Origin: Silicimonas algicola
GTDB taxonomy: Bacteria; Pseudomonadota; Alphaproteobacteria; Rhodobacterales; Rhodobacteraceae
Direction of reading: 5' to 3'
DNA length: 64,000 bases
NCBI RefSeq assembly: GCF_003148765.1
Contig: NZ_QGGV01000005.1
Span: forward strand, 241,149 to 305,148
The stretch's first letter is position 1. The number at the start of each line of letters is the position of its first letter. A model generated the notes under the pieces. The model did no database searches. It worked only from the letters and a program-made list of their open reading frames with translations, and was not told the origin of the DNA. The position numbers and the translations under genes were made by a program. This document shows, piece after piece, positions 18,738 through 28,508 of the stretch.

Positions 18738-19127
18738 ATGACGGTTTCAGAGGCCCTGGACGCAATGCGCTCGGACCTTCCGGGCTGTTCTCTGGTGGCC
18801 TATACGGACTTGTCGTCGCGTCTGGTTCTGTCCACCTCGTCGGTGGTGAAGCCGATGCAGGAGCAGCTCGACGCCCTGTCGCAGGCGGCGCAGATCGCGC
18901 TCGATGGCACGCTGGCGGACGGGGCGGCGCCCGTGTGGGACGACGAAGCGGCGGGAGAGCCTGCGCGGACGGCCCTTCTTCTGACCGAGAGCGAGGCGCG
19001 GGTGATCCTGCGCGCCGGCGGTACGTCCGCCGAGGCGCTCGTCTGCGTCTGCACGCCCGACAGCGACCTTGCCGCGGTGATCGCGCGGGGGCAGGCGGCG
19101 CTTGACGATATCCTGGCGGCTGCGTGA
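18738..19127 (+). CDS. Roadblock/LC7-like protein
   Basis: This 129-residue protein has a predicted alternating helix/strand layout. An N-terminal SEALDAMRSDLPGCSLVAYT, then LVLSTSS, a helix and a central strand set ending DLAAVIARGQAALDDILAA resemble the roadblock/longin fold. In bacteria such proteins (MglB type) regulate or bind small GTPases, which fits the three GTPase genes just upstream. Identity here is fold-level inference only. The following gene starts 16 bp after its stop. Confidence 0.5.
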   Translation: MTVSEALDAMRSDLPGCSLVAYTDLSSRLVLSTSSVVKPMQEQLDALSQAAQIALDGTLADGAAPVWDDEAAGEPARTALLLTESEARVILRAGGTSAEALVCVCTPDSDLAAVIARGQAALDDILAAA

Positions 19128-19143
19128 TGACCGGGGACCGGCG

Positions 19144-19935
19144 TTGAGCGATTTCTCCCGACTCGAGGAAAAGCTGACGAAGCTGCGCGGGCGTGAACGC
19201 ACTCCCGGCGAGCCGCGCAAGCTGCGCGGCAGCGATGCCGCCGAGCGACTGGCGGCCTTCGTGACCGAGATCGACGAGACGATCCTGCCGCGCCGCCTGA
19301 CGCTGACGGTCGACGACACGCCCTGGCACTTCGCCATCGCGAACCGGCGGCTTCAGGCGCTGCTCGCCCCGGCCATCGGGGACGCTGCGGCGCTGGCGGG
19401 CAAGCCCCTGCCTGACGCGGAGGACCCGAGCGTGCCGGCTCTGGCCAAGGTTCTTCGGGAGGCCTTCGCCGGAGCGGAGACCATCCACATCTCGGCGGTG
19501 CGCCTGACTTCGCCCTTTCCGTCGGACGTGGGCGTTCCGGCCCCGATGCTGGCGCGGGTGTGGAACGTGAGTTCGACCGAGAGGGCGGAGGTGCCGCCCG
19601 AGGAACGGATGCGCAGCTTCCTGTCGGCTCTCGGCCGCGACGCGCTGGCCTGGCTCAGGATCGACGGCGAAGAGGTCGCCGAGCAGGGCGGCGACGCCGC
19701 GCGGGTGGGGCGCATGGCCGAACAGGCGGCCGTTTTCCTGGACGGTTACTTCGGCAAGTTCGACAGCCTCTTTCCCGACCCGGCCCAGTCCTGCGTCACC
19801 GTCGTCTCGCCCGGCATCGGCGAGGCACCGTCCGTCCTCTTCGTGGAGTACGGCGAGGCGTCGGCCTTCATCGCGACGCCCACGACCAATGTCGCCCGAC
19901 TTGCCATGGCCTGGCAGCGGATGGTGACGGAATAG
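19144..19935 (+). CDS. Unknown protein, last gene of the kinase/GTPase locus
   Basis: This protein has about 263 residues, starting at a TTG (19144) 16 bp after the roadblock-like gene with GGGGAC upstream. An alternative TTG at 19102 would overlap the previous gene. I do not recognise the family. It is soluble and acidic. The N-terminal 40 residues are charged, then two alpha/beta segments follow (LTLTVDDTPWHFAIANRR; SCVTVVSPGIGEAPSVLFVE). Its position makes it a likely partner of the GTPases or the roadblock-like protein. Confidence 0.7.
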   Translation: MSDFSRLEEKLTKLRGRERTPGEPRKLRGSDAAERLAAFVTEIDETILPRRLTLTVDDTPWHFAIANRRLQALLAPAIGDAAALAGKPLPDAEDPSVPALAKVLREAFAGAETIHISAVRLTSPFPSDVGVPAPMLARVWNVSSTERAEVPPEERMRSFLSALGRDALAWLRIDGEEVAEQGGDAARVGRMAEQAAVFLDGYFGKFDSLFPDPAQSCVTVVSPGIGEAPSVLFVEYGEASAFIATPTTNVARLAMAWQRMVTE

Positions 19936-20094
19936 GCCCAGCTCTTCGGATTGTTGGTGGTATGGCCACAATCGCGCCGCTTTTTTCCGTTTGATAGAGA
20001 ATCGTCGCTAATCGAACAGCCGGAACGGGCGGCAGATTCGCGCCTTCATGGCCGCGGTTCGCCCTTTCGGACAATGGCTGGCGGGCGTATATGA

Positions 20095-21198
<1,104 letters not shown>

Positions 21199-21262
21199 GG
21201 CAGGGACTGACGCCCGCACCGTCGCGTGCTAGTCTGGGCCCGGGCCTTCCTCAGAGGACGAT

Positions 21263-22180
21263 GTGGCACGTCAGAACGGCTCAACCGAGGATTTCGTCCG
21301 ACCCATCCGCCGGCTCGGAGTGGGGCTTCTCTTGCTGTGCCTCCTCGCGGTCTTCGTGCTGTGGCGGATCGACAGTCCGCGCGCCGAGAGATTTCGGGCG
21401 CATCTGGTCGACGTGGTGGTGCCGAACCTCGACTGGGCCATGGTGCCCGTGACCGAGATGGCGAACCTTGCGCGTGGATTTCAGTCCTACGCCGCGCTTC
21501 AGCGTCAGAACCGCGAGTTGCGCGACGAGCTTCAGCAGATGAAGGCGTGGAAGGAAGCCGCCCTTCAGCTCGAGCAGGAGAACGCCAAGCTTCTGGACCT
21601 GAACAAGGTGCGCCTTGACCCGGCGCTGACCGTGGTGACGGGGCAGGTCATGGCGGACTCGGGCTCGCCCTTCCGCCAGTCGGTGCTGCTGAACGTGGGG
21701 GGCGCGCGGGACGGCATCATGGATGGCTGGGCGGTGACCGACGGGTTGGGTCTTGTGGGCCGTATCTCGGGCGTGGGGCAGCGGTCGAGCCGGGTGCTGC
21801 TTCTGAGCGACGCGGCGAGCCGCGTGCCGGTGACGATTCAGCCATCGGGGCAGCGGGCCGTTCTGTCGGGCGACAACACTGCGCTTCCCGCCCTCGACTT
21901 CATCGAGGCGCCCGAGGAGGTGAGACCGGGGGACCGGGTCGTGTCGTCGGGCGACGGCGGGGTGTTTCCGGCCGGATTGCTCGTGGGCAGCGTCGTCCTG
22001 GCCCGCGACGGGCGGATGCGGATCAGGCTGGCGGCGGACTATGAGCGTCTGGAGTTCCTGCGCGTCCTGCGAAGTCGTCCCTCCGAGAGGCTGGACGCGG
22101 CGCCCGATCTGATCGGCCCGCTTCTTCCGGTGCCGGAAGCGGCCCTTCTGCCGAACGCCGGGGAGCCCGCCGATGGCTGA
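21263..22180 (+). CDS. mreC: Rod shape-determining protein MreC
   Basis: This 305-residue single-pass periplasmic scaffold activates PBP2/RodA. It has one N-terminal membrane segment (LGVGLLLLCLLAVFVLWRI, about residues 14-32), a coiled coil (about 75-110) and the beta-rich domain with GLVGRISGVGQRSSRVLLL. The start is a GTG (21263) with AGAGGA a few bases upstream. The C-terminus overlaps mreD by 8 bp. Confidence 0.93.
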   Translation: MARQNGSTEDFVRPIRRLGVGLLLLCLLAVFVLWRIDSPRAERFRAHLVDVVVPNLDWAMVPVTEMANLARGFQSYAALQRQNRELRDELQQMKAWKEAALQLEQENAKLLDLNKVRLDPALTVVTGQVMADSGSPFRQSVLLNVGGARDGIMDGWAVTDGLGLVGRISGVGQRSSRVLLLSDAASRVPVTIQPSGQRAVLSGDNTALPALDFIEAPEEVRPGDRVVSSGDGGVFPAGLLVGSVVLARDGRMRIRLAADYERLEFLRVLRSRPSERLDAAPDLIGPLLPVPEAALLPNAGEPADG

Positions 22181-22703
22181 CCGTCCAGGCCGCATCTGGG
22201 GCTATCGCCTGCTGTTCGTGTTCCTCGCCGCGGCGGTCAGCTTTGTCCAGCTTCTGCCGCTCGATCCCGGGCCGGGCCTGATCCCGGGGCCGGACGTCCT
22301 TCTCCTGATCGCCTTGTCCTGGACGGTGATGCGGCCCGAGTACCTGCCGGTCTGGCTGATCGCGGCGGTGTTCCTGCTGGCGGACTTCCTCCACATGCGG
22401 CCACCCGGTCTCTGGACCGCGCTCGCCGTGGCAGGGACCGAGTTCCTTCGGACGCGCAGCCATACGCTGAGAACGACGTCGTTTCCGGTCGAGTGGCTGC
22501 TGGTGTCGGGCCTGATCCTGGTGATGACATTGGCGAACGCGGCGATCCTTGGGGTTTTCGCCGTGGGCCAGCCCGCGATAGGCTTGATCCTGATGCGCAT
22601 GATCTTCACCGTGTTGAGTTATCCGTTGATCGTCGTTCTGGCGGGCCGCGCATTCGGCGTCCGCAAGGCGCCTGTCAGCGACATCCTGGGGCAAAGGGCA
22701 TGA
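22173..22703 (+). CDS. mreD: Rod shape-determining protein MreD
   Basis: This 176-residue polytopic inner-membrane protein has about five hydrophobic helices, which is the MreD size and layout. It is poorly conserved in sequence, but its place between mreC and mrdA settles the call. It overlaps mreC by 8 bp and mrdA by 4 bp (ATGA). Confidence 0.88.
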   Translation: MADRPGRIWGYRLLFVFLAAAVSFVQLLPLDPGPGLIPGPDVLLLIALSWTVMRPEYLPVWLIAAVFLLADFLHMRPPGLWTALAVAGTEFLRTRSHTLRTTSFPVEWLLVSGLILVMTLANAAILGVFAVGQPAIGLILMRMIFTVLSYPLIVVLAGRAFGVRKAPVSDILGQRA

Positions 22704-24643
22704 GGCGATCTCCGAAGGAAACGGACGAGGCCGCAAGCCTCGTGACGCGCCGGGCCTTCGTGCTTGGCGTGGCTCAGGTTGGAGTCATGGGCGTCCTTGG
22801 GCTGAGGATGCGCCAGTTGCAGGTCGAGGAGGCCGAGAGCTATCAGCTTCTGGCCGAGGAAAACCGGATCAACGTCCGGCTCATTCCGCCGTCGCGCGGG
22901 ATCATCTACGACCGTCACGGCGTGCCCCTGGCGCAGAACGCGCAGAACTACCGCATCGTCATCGTGCGCGAGGATGCGGGCGACATCGACGAGACCATCG
23001 CCAAGGTCAAGCGACTGGTGAACATCGAACCGGCCGAGCTGGAGCGGTCTCTGAAAGAGATGTACCGCCGCAGCCCCTTCGTGCCGATCACGCTCGCCGA
23101 CCAGCTCGAGTGGAAGGACGTGGCGGAAGTCGCGATCAACGCGCCTGCGCTTCCCGGTGTCACGCCGGACGTGGGTCTGAGCCGCGAATACCCGTTGGGC
23201 GAGGATTTTGCGCATATCATCGGCTATGTCGGGCCGGTCAGCGACTATGACCTGTCGAAGATCGAGGATCCGGACCCCCTGCTTCAGATCCCCGAGTTCC
23301 AGATCGGAAAGATCGGGCTGGAGGCCAAGCTCGAAGGCGACCTGAGGGGCCGGGCGGGTACGCGGCGGATCGAGGTGAACGCGGGCGGGCGCGTCATGCG
23401 CGAGCTCAGCCGGGACGAGTTCACGCCGGGCCGCGATATCCAGTTGACCATCGACCACGGACTTCAGAACTATGCGCAGTCGCGGCTTTCGGCTGAAAGC
23501 GCGGGTGCGGTGGTGATGAACGTCGAGACAGGCGATCTTCTGGCCATGGCCTCGGCGCCGTCGTTCGATCCGAACCTCTTCGTGAAGGGGATCTCGTCGA
23601 AGGACTACGGTTCGCTGCGGGACAATGACCACAGGCCCCTGTTCAACAAGACGGTGCAGGGCACCTATCCGCCCGGATCGACCTTCAAGATGATGACCGG
23701 CCTCGCCGCCCTGCGCGCGGGCGTCATCGGAACGGGAGATACCGTCTACTGTCCTGGCTATATGAGCCTGGGCGGTCGGCGGTTCCACTGCTGGAAAAGC
23801 GGTGGCCATGGTCACATGGACTTGAACAATGCGATGACGCAGTCATGCGACGTCTATTTCTACGAGGTGGCGCAGAGGGTCGGTATCGACCGCATGGCCG
23901 AGCTCTGCCACGAATTCGGGCTGGGGGAGCGTCACGACCTGCCGATCTCGGCGGTGGCCGACGGGCTTATTCCCTCAACGGAATGGAAGATCCGCGCGCG
24001 CGAAGAGCGATGGCAGCCGGGTGACACTCTGAACTCGGCCATCGGGCAGGGCTTCGTGCTGACCTCGCCCTTGCAGCTTGCGGTGATGACGGCGCGCATC
24101 GCCTCGGGACGGGCGGTGAAGCCTCGGCTTGTGAAGTCGATCGACGGGGTTGAAGTCCCGATCGAGGAAGCTCCGGAACTGAACGTCTCGGCGGCGCACC
24201 TGAACGCGGTCCGGAAGGGCATGTGGAGCGTCTCGAACGGCCAGCGGGGCACAGCGGCGCGGTCGCGGATCGTGACCGAAGGGCTGGAGATGGCGGGCAA
24301 GACCGGCACGAGCCAGGTCCGCAACATCACCGCCGCCGAGCGGGCGCGGGGCGTCACCCGGAACGAGCAGCTTCCCTGGAACCGGCGCGACCACGGCCTC
24401 TTCGTCTGCTATGCGCCTTATGACCGGCCGAAGTACGCGGTCGCGACAATCATCGAACACGGAAGCGGCGGATCGACGGCGGCGGCGCCGCCCTCGCGCG
24501 ACATCCTTCTCTATGCGCTCTATGGGGACATTCCGCCGCTGGAGGCCTATCCGAAGGACCAGCGCGAGCGTATCCGCGTCCAGCACGAGGAGATGGTCCT
24601 GCGTCCGCGCCTCCAGCCCGAGGCCAAGGCCACCCGCGCATGA
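22700..24643 (+). CDS. mrdA: Penicillin-binding protein 2 (elongasome transpeptidase)
   Basis: This 647-residue class B PBP crosslinks peptidoglycan during elongation. It has an N-terminal membrane anchor (FVLGVAQVGVMGVLGL), a PBP dimer domain (RGIIYDRHGVPLAQN), and a transpeptidase domain with the active-site PPGSTFKMMTGL (SxxK). SCD is in TQSCDVYFYE, and KTGTSQV is the third motif. I chose the ATG at 22700, which overlaps the mreD stop by 4 bp; the upstream reading of the same frame is antisense-quality sequence. Confidence 0.95.
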   Translation: MRRSPKETDEAASLVTRRAFVLGVAQVGVMGVLGLRMRQLQVEEAESYQLLAEENRINVRLIPPSRGIIYDRHGVPLAQNAQNYRIVIVREDAGDIDETIAKVKRLVNIEPAELERSLKEMYRRSPFVPITLADQLEWKDVAEVAINAPALPGVTPDVGLSREYPLGEDFAHIIGYVGPVSDYDLSKIEDPDPLLQIPEFQIGKIGLEAKLEGDLRGRAGTRRIEVNAGGRVMRELSRDEFTPGRDIQLTIDHGLQNYAQSRLSAESAGAVVMNVETGDLLAMASAPSFDPNLFVKGISSKDYGSLRDNDHRPLFNKTVQGTYPPGSTFKMMTGLAALRAGVIGTGDTVYCPGYMSLGGRRFHCWKSGGHGHMDLNNAMTQSCDVYFYEVAQRVGIDRMAELCHEFGLGERHDLPISAVADGLIPSTEWKIRAREERWQPGDTLNSAIGQGFVLTSPLQLAVMTARIASGRAVKPRLVKSIDGVEVPIEEAPELNVSAAHLNAVRKGMWSVSNGQRGTAARSRIVTEGLEMAGKTGTSQVRNITAAERARGVTRNEQLPWNRRDHGLFVCYAPYDRPKYAVATIIEHGSGGSTAAAPPSRDILLYALYGDIPPLEAYPKDQRERIRVQHEEMVLRPRLQPEAKATRA

Positions 24644-25785
24644 CCTACCTCGAGAGCAAGGTCCAGAGCGTCCCGACGGGCGCGCGGAAGATCCTCTATG
24701 CCAACTGGGCCATCGTCCTTTTGCTGACGGCGGTCGCCTGTGTCGGATTCCTGATGCTCTATTCGGTGGCGGGCGGCGACCTGTCCAGATGGGCCGAGCC
24801 GCAGATGAAGCGGTTCGCGGTCGGCATGGTCGCGATGCTGCTGATCGGCCTCGTGCCGATCTGGTTCTGGCGCTCGATCTCGCCGGTGGCCTATCTGGTC
24901 GCGCTCGGCCTTCTCGTCCTCGTCGAGATCATGGGCTTCGTCGGCATGGGGGCGCAGCGCTGGATCGACCTGGGGTTCATCCGGCTTCAGCCGTCCGAGC
25001 TGATGAAGATCACGCTCGTGATGATTCTCGCCGCCTACTACGACTGGTTGCCGCTGAACAAGGTATCGCGGCCTTTCTGGATCATCCCGCCCCTGGTGAT
25101 GATCCTTCTGCCAACGGCGCTGGTCCTGAAGCAGCCCGACTTGGGGACTGCGATCCTGCTGATCGCGGGCGGGGGCATCGTGATGTTCTGCGCCGGCGTG
25201 TCCTGGCTGTATTTCCTCGCGGTCGTGGGCGCGGGCGTAGGTCTCATCTATACCGTATTCGCCTCGCGCGGGACGGACTGGCAGTTGATCAAGGACTACC
25301 AGTTCAAGCGGATCGACACGTTCCTCGATCCGTCGACCGATCCGCTCGGGTCCGGCTATCACATCACGCAGGCGATGATCGCGCTCGGGTCCGGCGGGTG
25401 GGGCGGCAAGGGATACATGCAGGGCACGCAGTCGCGCCTGAACTTCCTGCCGGAGAAGCATACCGATTTCATCTTCACGACGCTGGCCGAGGAGTTCGGT
25501 TTTCTGGGCGGCATCTCGCTTCTGTCGCTTTACGGCCTCGTAGTGCTGTTCTGCGTGTTGTCGGCGGTTCAGAACAAGGACCGCTTCGGCTCGCTTCTGA
25601 CGCTTGGGATGGGCGCGACGCTGTTTCTCTTCTTCGCCGTCAACATGTCGATGGTGATGGGACTTGCCCCGGTGGTGGGCGTGCCCTTGCCGCTGGTCAG
25701 CTACGGCGGCTCGGCCATGCTTGTCCTTCTCGCCGCCTTCGGGCTGGTCCAGTCCGCCCACATCCACAGACCCCGGAGCCGATGA
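24640..25785 (+). CDS. rodA: Peptidoglycan glycosyltransferase RodA (SEDS family)
   Basis: This 381-residue SEDS polymerase works with PBP2. It has about ten hydrophobic helices. Signature stretches are GAQRWIDLGFIRLQPSELMK, LKQPDLGTAI, LNFLPEKHTDFIFTTLAEE (containing the catalytic Asp region) and PLPLVSYGGSAML near the C-terminus. It overlaps mrdA by 4 bp and the following reductase by 4 bp. Confidence 0.95.
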   Translation: MTYLESKVQSVPTGARKILYANWAIVLLLTAVACVGFLMLYSVAGGDLSRWAEPQMKRFAVGMVAMLLIGLVPIWFWRSISPVAYLVALGLLVLVEIMGFVGMGAQRWIDLGFIRLQPSELMKITLVMILAAYYDWLPLNKVSRPFWIIPPLVMILLPTALVLKQPDLGTAILLIAGGGIVMFCAGVSWLYFLAVVGAGVGLIYTVFASRGTDWQLIKDYQFKRIDTFLDPSTDPLGSGYHITQAMIALGSGGWGGKGYMQGTQSRLNFLPEKHTDFIFTTLAEEFGFLGGISLLSLYGLVVLFCVLSAVQNKDRFGSLLTLGMGATLFLFFAVNMSMVMGLAPVVGVPLPLVSYGGSAMLVLLAAFGLVQSAHIHRPRSR

Positions 25786-26720
25786 CCCGCATTCTCTTTT
25801 CCGCCCCCCGGAGCGACTGGGAGGACTATCGCGATGTCTTGCCCGCCGCCATCGCCGATGCAGGCGTGGAGGCGACGATCGAACACGCTCTCGACCCCGA
25901 AGACCCGGCGTCGGTCGACTATGTCGTCTATGCGCCCTCATCGCGGCTGAAGGACTTCACGCCTTTCACCGGGGCGAAGGCCGTCCTGAACCTCTGGGCA
26001 GGGGTCGAGGGCATCGTGGGCAATGAAACGCTCACGCAGCCGTTGGCGCGGATGGTCGATCCTGGTCTGACCGAAGGGATGGTCGAATGGTGCGTCGGCC
26101 ATGTGCTGCGGCATCACCTGGGCATGGATCGCGACATCCTCCGCAGGGATGCGGTCTGGGATCCCGTGGCGCCGCCGCTTGCGCGTGACCGGGAGGTGAC
26201 CGTGCTGGGGCTTGGCGAGTTGGGCCGGGCGGTGGCAGAGGCGCTGGCGGCGCTGAACTTCCGGGTCACGGGGTGGAGCAGGACGCCGAAGCGCATTCCG
26301 GAGCTGACGTGCCTTTCGGGCGACGACGGGCTCGCCGAGGCGCTGCGCCGGGCCGAGATCCTTGTCCTGCTGTTGCCCCTGACGGAGGGGACGCGGGATC
26401 TGCTCGACGCCGCGCGCCTGTCGCTTCTGCCCGAGGGAGCGGTGATCGTGAACCCCGGCCGGGGACCGCTGATCGTCGACGACGACCTTCTCGCGGCGCT
26501 GGATGCCGGTCGGGTCGGTCACGCGACGCTCGACGTCTTCCGGACCGAACCGCTGCCCGAAGGACATCCGTTCTGGGCCCATCCGCGCGTGACGGTGACG
26601 CCTCACATCGCGTCGGCGACCCGTCCCAGAAGTGCGGCGCGGGTGATTGCCGAGAACATCCGGCGAGGCGAGGCGGGCGAGCCGTTCCTGTACCTCGTCG
26701 ACCGCGCGCGGGGATACTGA
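25782..26720 (+). CDS. ghrA: Glyoxylate/hydroxypyruvate reductase A-like
   Basis: This 312-residue D-2-hydroxyacid dehydrogenase reduces glyoxylate or hydroxypyruvate with NADPH. It shows the Rossmann motif VTVLGLGELGRAVAEAL (about residues 135-150), LPLTEGTRDLLDA, VNPGRGPLIVDDDLLAAL with the catalytic Arg, the Glu in FRTEPLPE, and the general acid His in VTPHIASAT. It overlaps the rodA stop by 4 bp, so it is carried on the cell-wall operon although its chemistry is unrelated. Confidence 0.85.
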   Translation: MTRILFSAPRSDWEDYRDVLPAAIADAGVEATIEHALDPEDPASVDYVVYAPSSRLKDFTPFTGAKAVLNLWAGVEGIVGNETLTQPLARMVDPGLTEGMVEWCVGHVLRHHLGMDRDILRRDAVWDPVAPPLARDREVTVLGLGELGRAVAEALAALNFRVTGWSRTPKRIPELTCLSGDDGLAEALRRAEILVLLLPLTEGTRDLLDAARLSLLPEGAVIVNPGRGPLIVDDDLLAALDAGRVGHATLDVFRTEPLPEGHPFWAHPRVTVTPHIASATRPRSAARVIAENIRRGEAGEPFLYLVDRARGY

Positions 26721-26724
26721 CCGA

Positions 26725-27498
26725 TCAGCGAAGCTTTGGCGGTCGGGTCGGGTCCGTGCCCGGAGCGCGCGGCGGTTCGGGTGGCGCGACCTTTGGCAAA
26801 TCGAAGCGCAGGCCGACACGTCTGAGCCGCGCAAGCGCCGGGGCGTCGGGCGGCAGGAAGGTGACGTCCAGTTCCCCGGCGGCGAGGTCCGAGAAGACGA
26901 GCGCCTCGCGTACAGCCCGCGCAATGGCGGGTTCGGCCCCGTCGCGCGCGTCGACGATGGCCAGAAGGTGCCCCCGCCGACCGCCGCGGTAGCGGACCGC
27001 GACGAGCCAGGCGGCTTCGGCAAGGCCCCCGGCCGCGGCGAGGCGCGCGTCGAGGGATTTCAGGAGTGTCTCGGGAAGGCCGGAGGGCGGAAGGTACTCG
27101 GTCGGCGTCGCCGTTACCTGGGAGGGTGCTATCCCGAGCGTATCGGTCAGCCAGGCCAGCGCCTCGGGCGGGATCAGGATGGCGGAGGGCGCGACCTCGA
27201 AGTTGAGACCGATGCCGATGGCGCGGCCCGACAGCAATGCCGCGAGCGCGCGACCTGGCAGGGCGGCATAGGGCGCGGGGCCTCCGGCAAAGGCCGCAAG
27301 CCGGTCTTCGCCGTCGAAGGCGAGGACGAAGGTGCCCTCCTCGGTGTCGAAGAGTTTGGGCACCACGGGACCGCCGCCGTCGCTTTCGATCATCAGGACG
27401 AGTTCTGCATCGGCGAGTTGCGCGAAGAAGCGAAGCCGCGCCGCGTCGTCGGCGGGGGCCGCATCCATCTCGGCGTGCGCGCGGTCAAGCGGAGTCAT
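26725..27498 (-). CDS. SseB family protein
   Basis: This 257-residue soluble protein matches the SseB N-terminal and C-terminal domain arrangement seen in Rhodobacterales. The segments are FAQLADAELVLMIESD, EGTFVLAFDGEDRLAAF and YAALPGRALAALL, then LNFEVAPSAILIPPEALAWL. In enterobacteria SseB-type proteins are linked to rhodanese-like or secretion functions, but this branch is uncharacterised. The ATG (27496-27498) overlaps the stop of the UDG-family gene by 4 bp. The C-terminal 20 residues are Pro/Arg-rich. Confidence 0.75.
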   Translation of the reverse strand: MTPLDRAHAEMDAAPADDAARLRFFAQLADAELVLMIESDGGGPVVPKLFDTEEGTFVLAFDGEDRLAAFAGGPAPYAALPGRALAALLSGRAIGIGLNFEVAPSAILIPPEALAWLTDTLGIAPSQVTATPTEYLPPSGLPETLLKSLDARLAAAGGLAEAAWLVAVRYRGGRRGHLLAIVDARDGAEPAIARAVREALVFSDLAAGELDVTFLPPDAPALARLRRVGLRFDLPKVAPPEPPRAPGTDPTRPPKLR

Positions 27499-28091
27499 GC
27501 CAGCGCCTCGGACACGCGAGTGCGGAGAACGGGCAGAAGCTCGGCCTCGAACCACGGGTTGCAATTGATCCAGCCGGTATTGCGCCAGGACGGATGGGGC
27601 AGGGGGATCGCGTCCGGTAGGAAGTCGCGCCAGCGCGAGACGGTCCGCGTGACGCCGCCCTTGGCTGCAGCGCCCAGATGCCAAGTCTGGGCATAGCCGC
27701 CGATCAGCAGGGCGAGCCGGAAGCGCGGCATGGCCTCGACGATCCGAGCGCGCCAGGTCGCGGCGCAGATGCGGGGCGGAGGCAGGTCGGATCCGGAGGC
27801 GTCATAGCCAGGAAAGCAGAAGGCCATCGGCACGATGGCAACCTTCGAGCGATCGTAGAACGTGTCCTCGTCCACGCCCATCCAGTCGCGCAGCCGCACC
27901 CCGGAGCGATCCCAGAACGGCTTCTGCGCCTCATGCACGCGCAGGCCAGGCGCCTGGCTCGCGACCAGGATCGGGGCGTCGGGGCCGAACCAGACCACCG
28001 GGCGCGGCTGATGCGCCGTGGCCGTCGCGGCGAAGCGGTCGGCGCAGAGGCGGCAGGCCGAGATGTCGGTGGCGAGACGGGAGAAACTCAT
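27495..28091 (-). CDS. Uracil-DNA glycosylase family protein
   Basis: This protein of about 198 residues belongs to the UDG superfamily branch of small Cys-containing proteins common in Proteobacteria. It opens with CRLCADRF, then ILVASQAPGLRVHEAQKPF, an active-site-like DRSGVRLRDWMG, and the C-terminal PLPHPSWRNTGW, which resembles motif 2 (HPS). Three starts are possible: GTG 28127, ATG 28100 and ATG 28091. I prefer 28091, because the family alignment begins just before the CxxC. It diverges from arsR across 72 bp. Confidence 0.8.
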   Translation of the reverse strand: MSFSRLATDISACRLCADRFAATATAHQPRPVVWFGPDAPILVASQAPGLRVHEAQKPFWDRSGVRLRDWMGVDEDTFYDRSKVAIVPMAFCFPGYDASGSDLPPPRICAATWRARIVEAMPRFRLALLIGGYAQTWHLGAAAKGGVTRTVSRWRDFLPDAIPLPHPSWRNTGWINCNPWFEAELLPVLRTRVSEALA

Positions 28092-28139
28092 GTCGCGCAT
28101 GTAGAGGCGGCCGGCGCAGATTTCCACCTTGACTCGTTT

Positions 28140-28159
28140 CTATGTTTCTAGAAATATAG
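28140..28159. promoter_or_regulatory. ArsR-type operator palindrome
   Basis: A near-perfect 20-bp inverted repeat is centred on TTTCTAGAAA, with 18 of 20 positions symmetric. It ends 4 bp before the arsR start codon and so covers its ribosome-binding region. AT-rich palindromes of this kind are typical ArsR/SmtB binding sites, so autoregulation is likely. Confidence 0.6.
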
Positions 28160-28163
28160 AAGC

Positions 28164-28508
28164 ATGGACATGACGCCGACAGATGACAGCACCCTTGCCG
28201 AAGCCGCCTCGACCTTCGCCGCGCTCGGGTCCGAGCAGAGGCTGGGTGTCCTGAGAACGCTGGTTCGGGCTGGGCCGGACGGACTGTCGATCGGCGAGCT
28301 TGGGGCGCGGTCCGGTGTGACCGGATCGACGCTGACGCACCACATGAAGATACTCTCGGCGGCCGACCTCGTGCGGCAGGTGCGCGAGGGCAGGCGTATC
28401 ATCTGCATCGCAGCCGCCTATGCGCGGATGAAGTCGCTGTCCGAGTTCCTGCTGACCGACTGCTGCGCCGACAGCAGCCATCCCCACAAGGATCACCGTC
28501 ATGGCTGA
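28164..28508 (+). CDS. ArsR/SmtB family transcriptional repressor
   Basis: This 114-residue winged-helix regulator has the core EAASTFAALGSEQRLGVLRTL, followed by the recognition segment GVTGSTLTHHMKILSAADLV. The C-terminus ends in a Cys/His-rich tail (DCCADSSHPHKDHRHG), a plausible soft-metal sensor site. It overlaps the permease start by 8 bp, so repressor and transporter are coupled. A palindrome just upstream suggests self-repression relieved by metal. The exact metal is not determinable. Confidence 0.88.
   Translation: MDMTPTDDSTLAEAASTFAALGSEQRLGVLRTLVRAGPDGLSIGELGARSGVTGSTLTHHMKILSAADLVRQVREGRRIICIAAAYARMKSLSEFLLTDCCADSSHPHKDHRHG

Noticed and set aside
9945..19935. Type VI secretion regulatory module
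   Set aside because: Kinase, FHA and PP2C genes do accompany type VI systems. No tss, hcp, vgrG or clpV genes occur in the window, and the other genes are dynamin-like GTPases.
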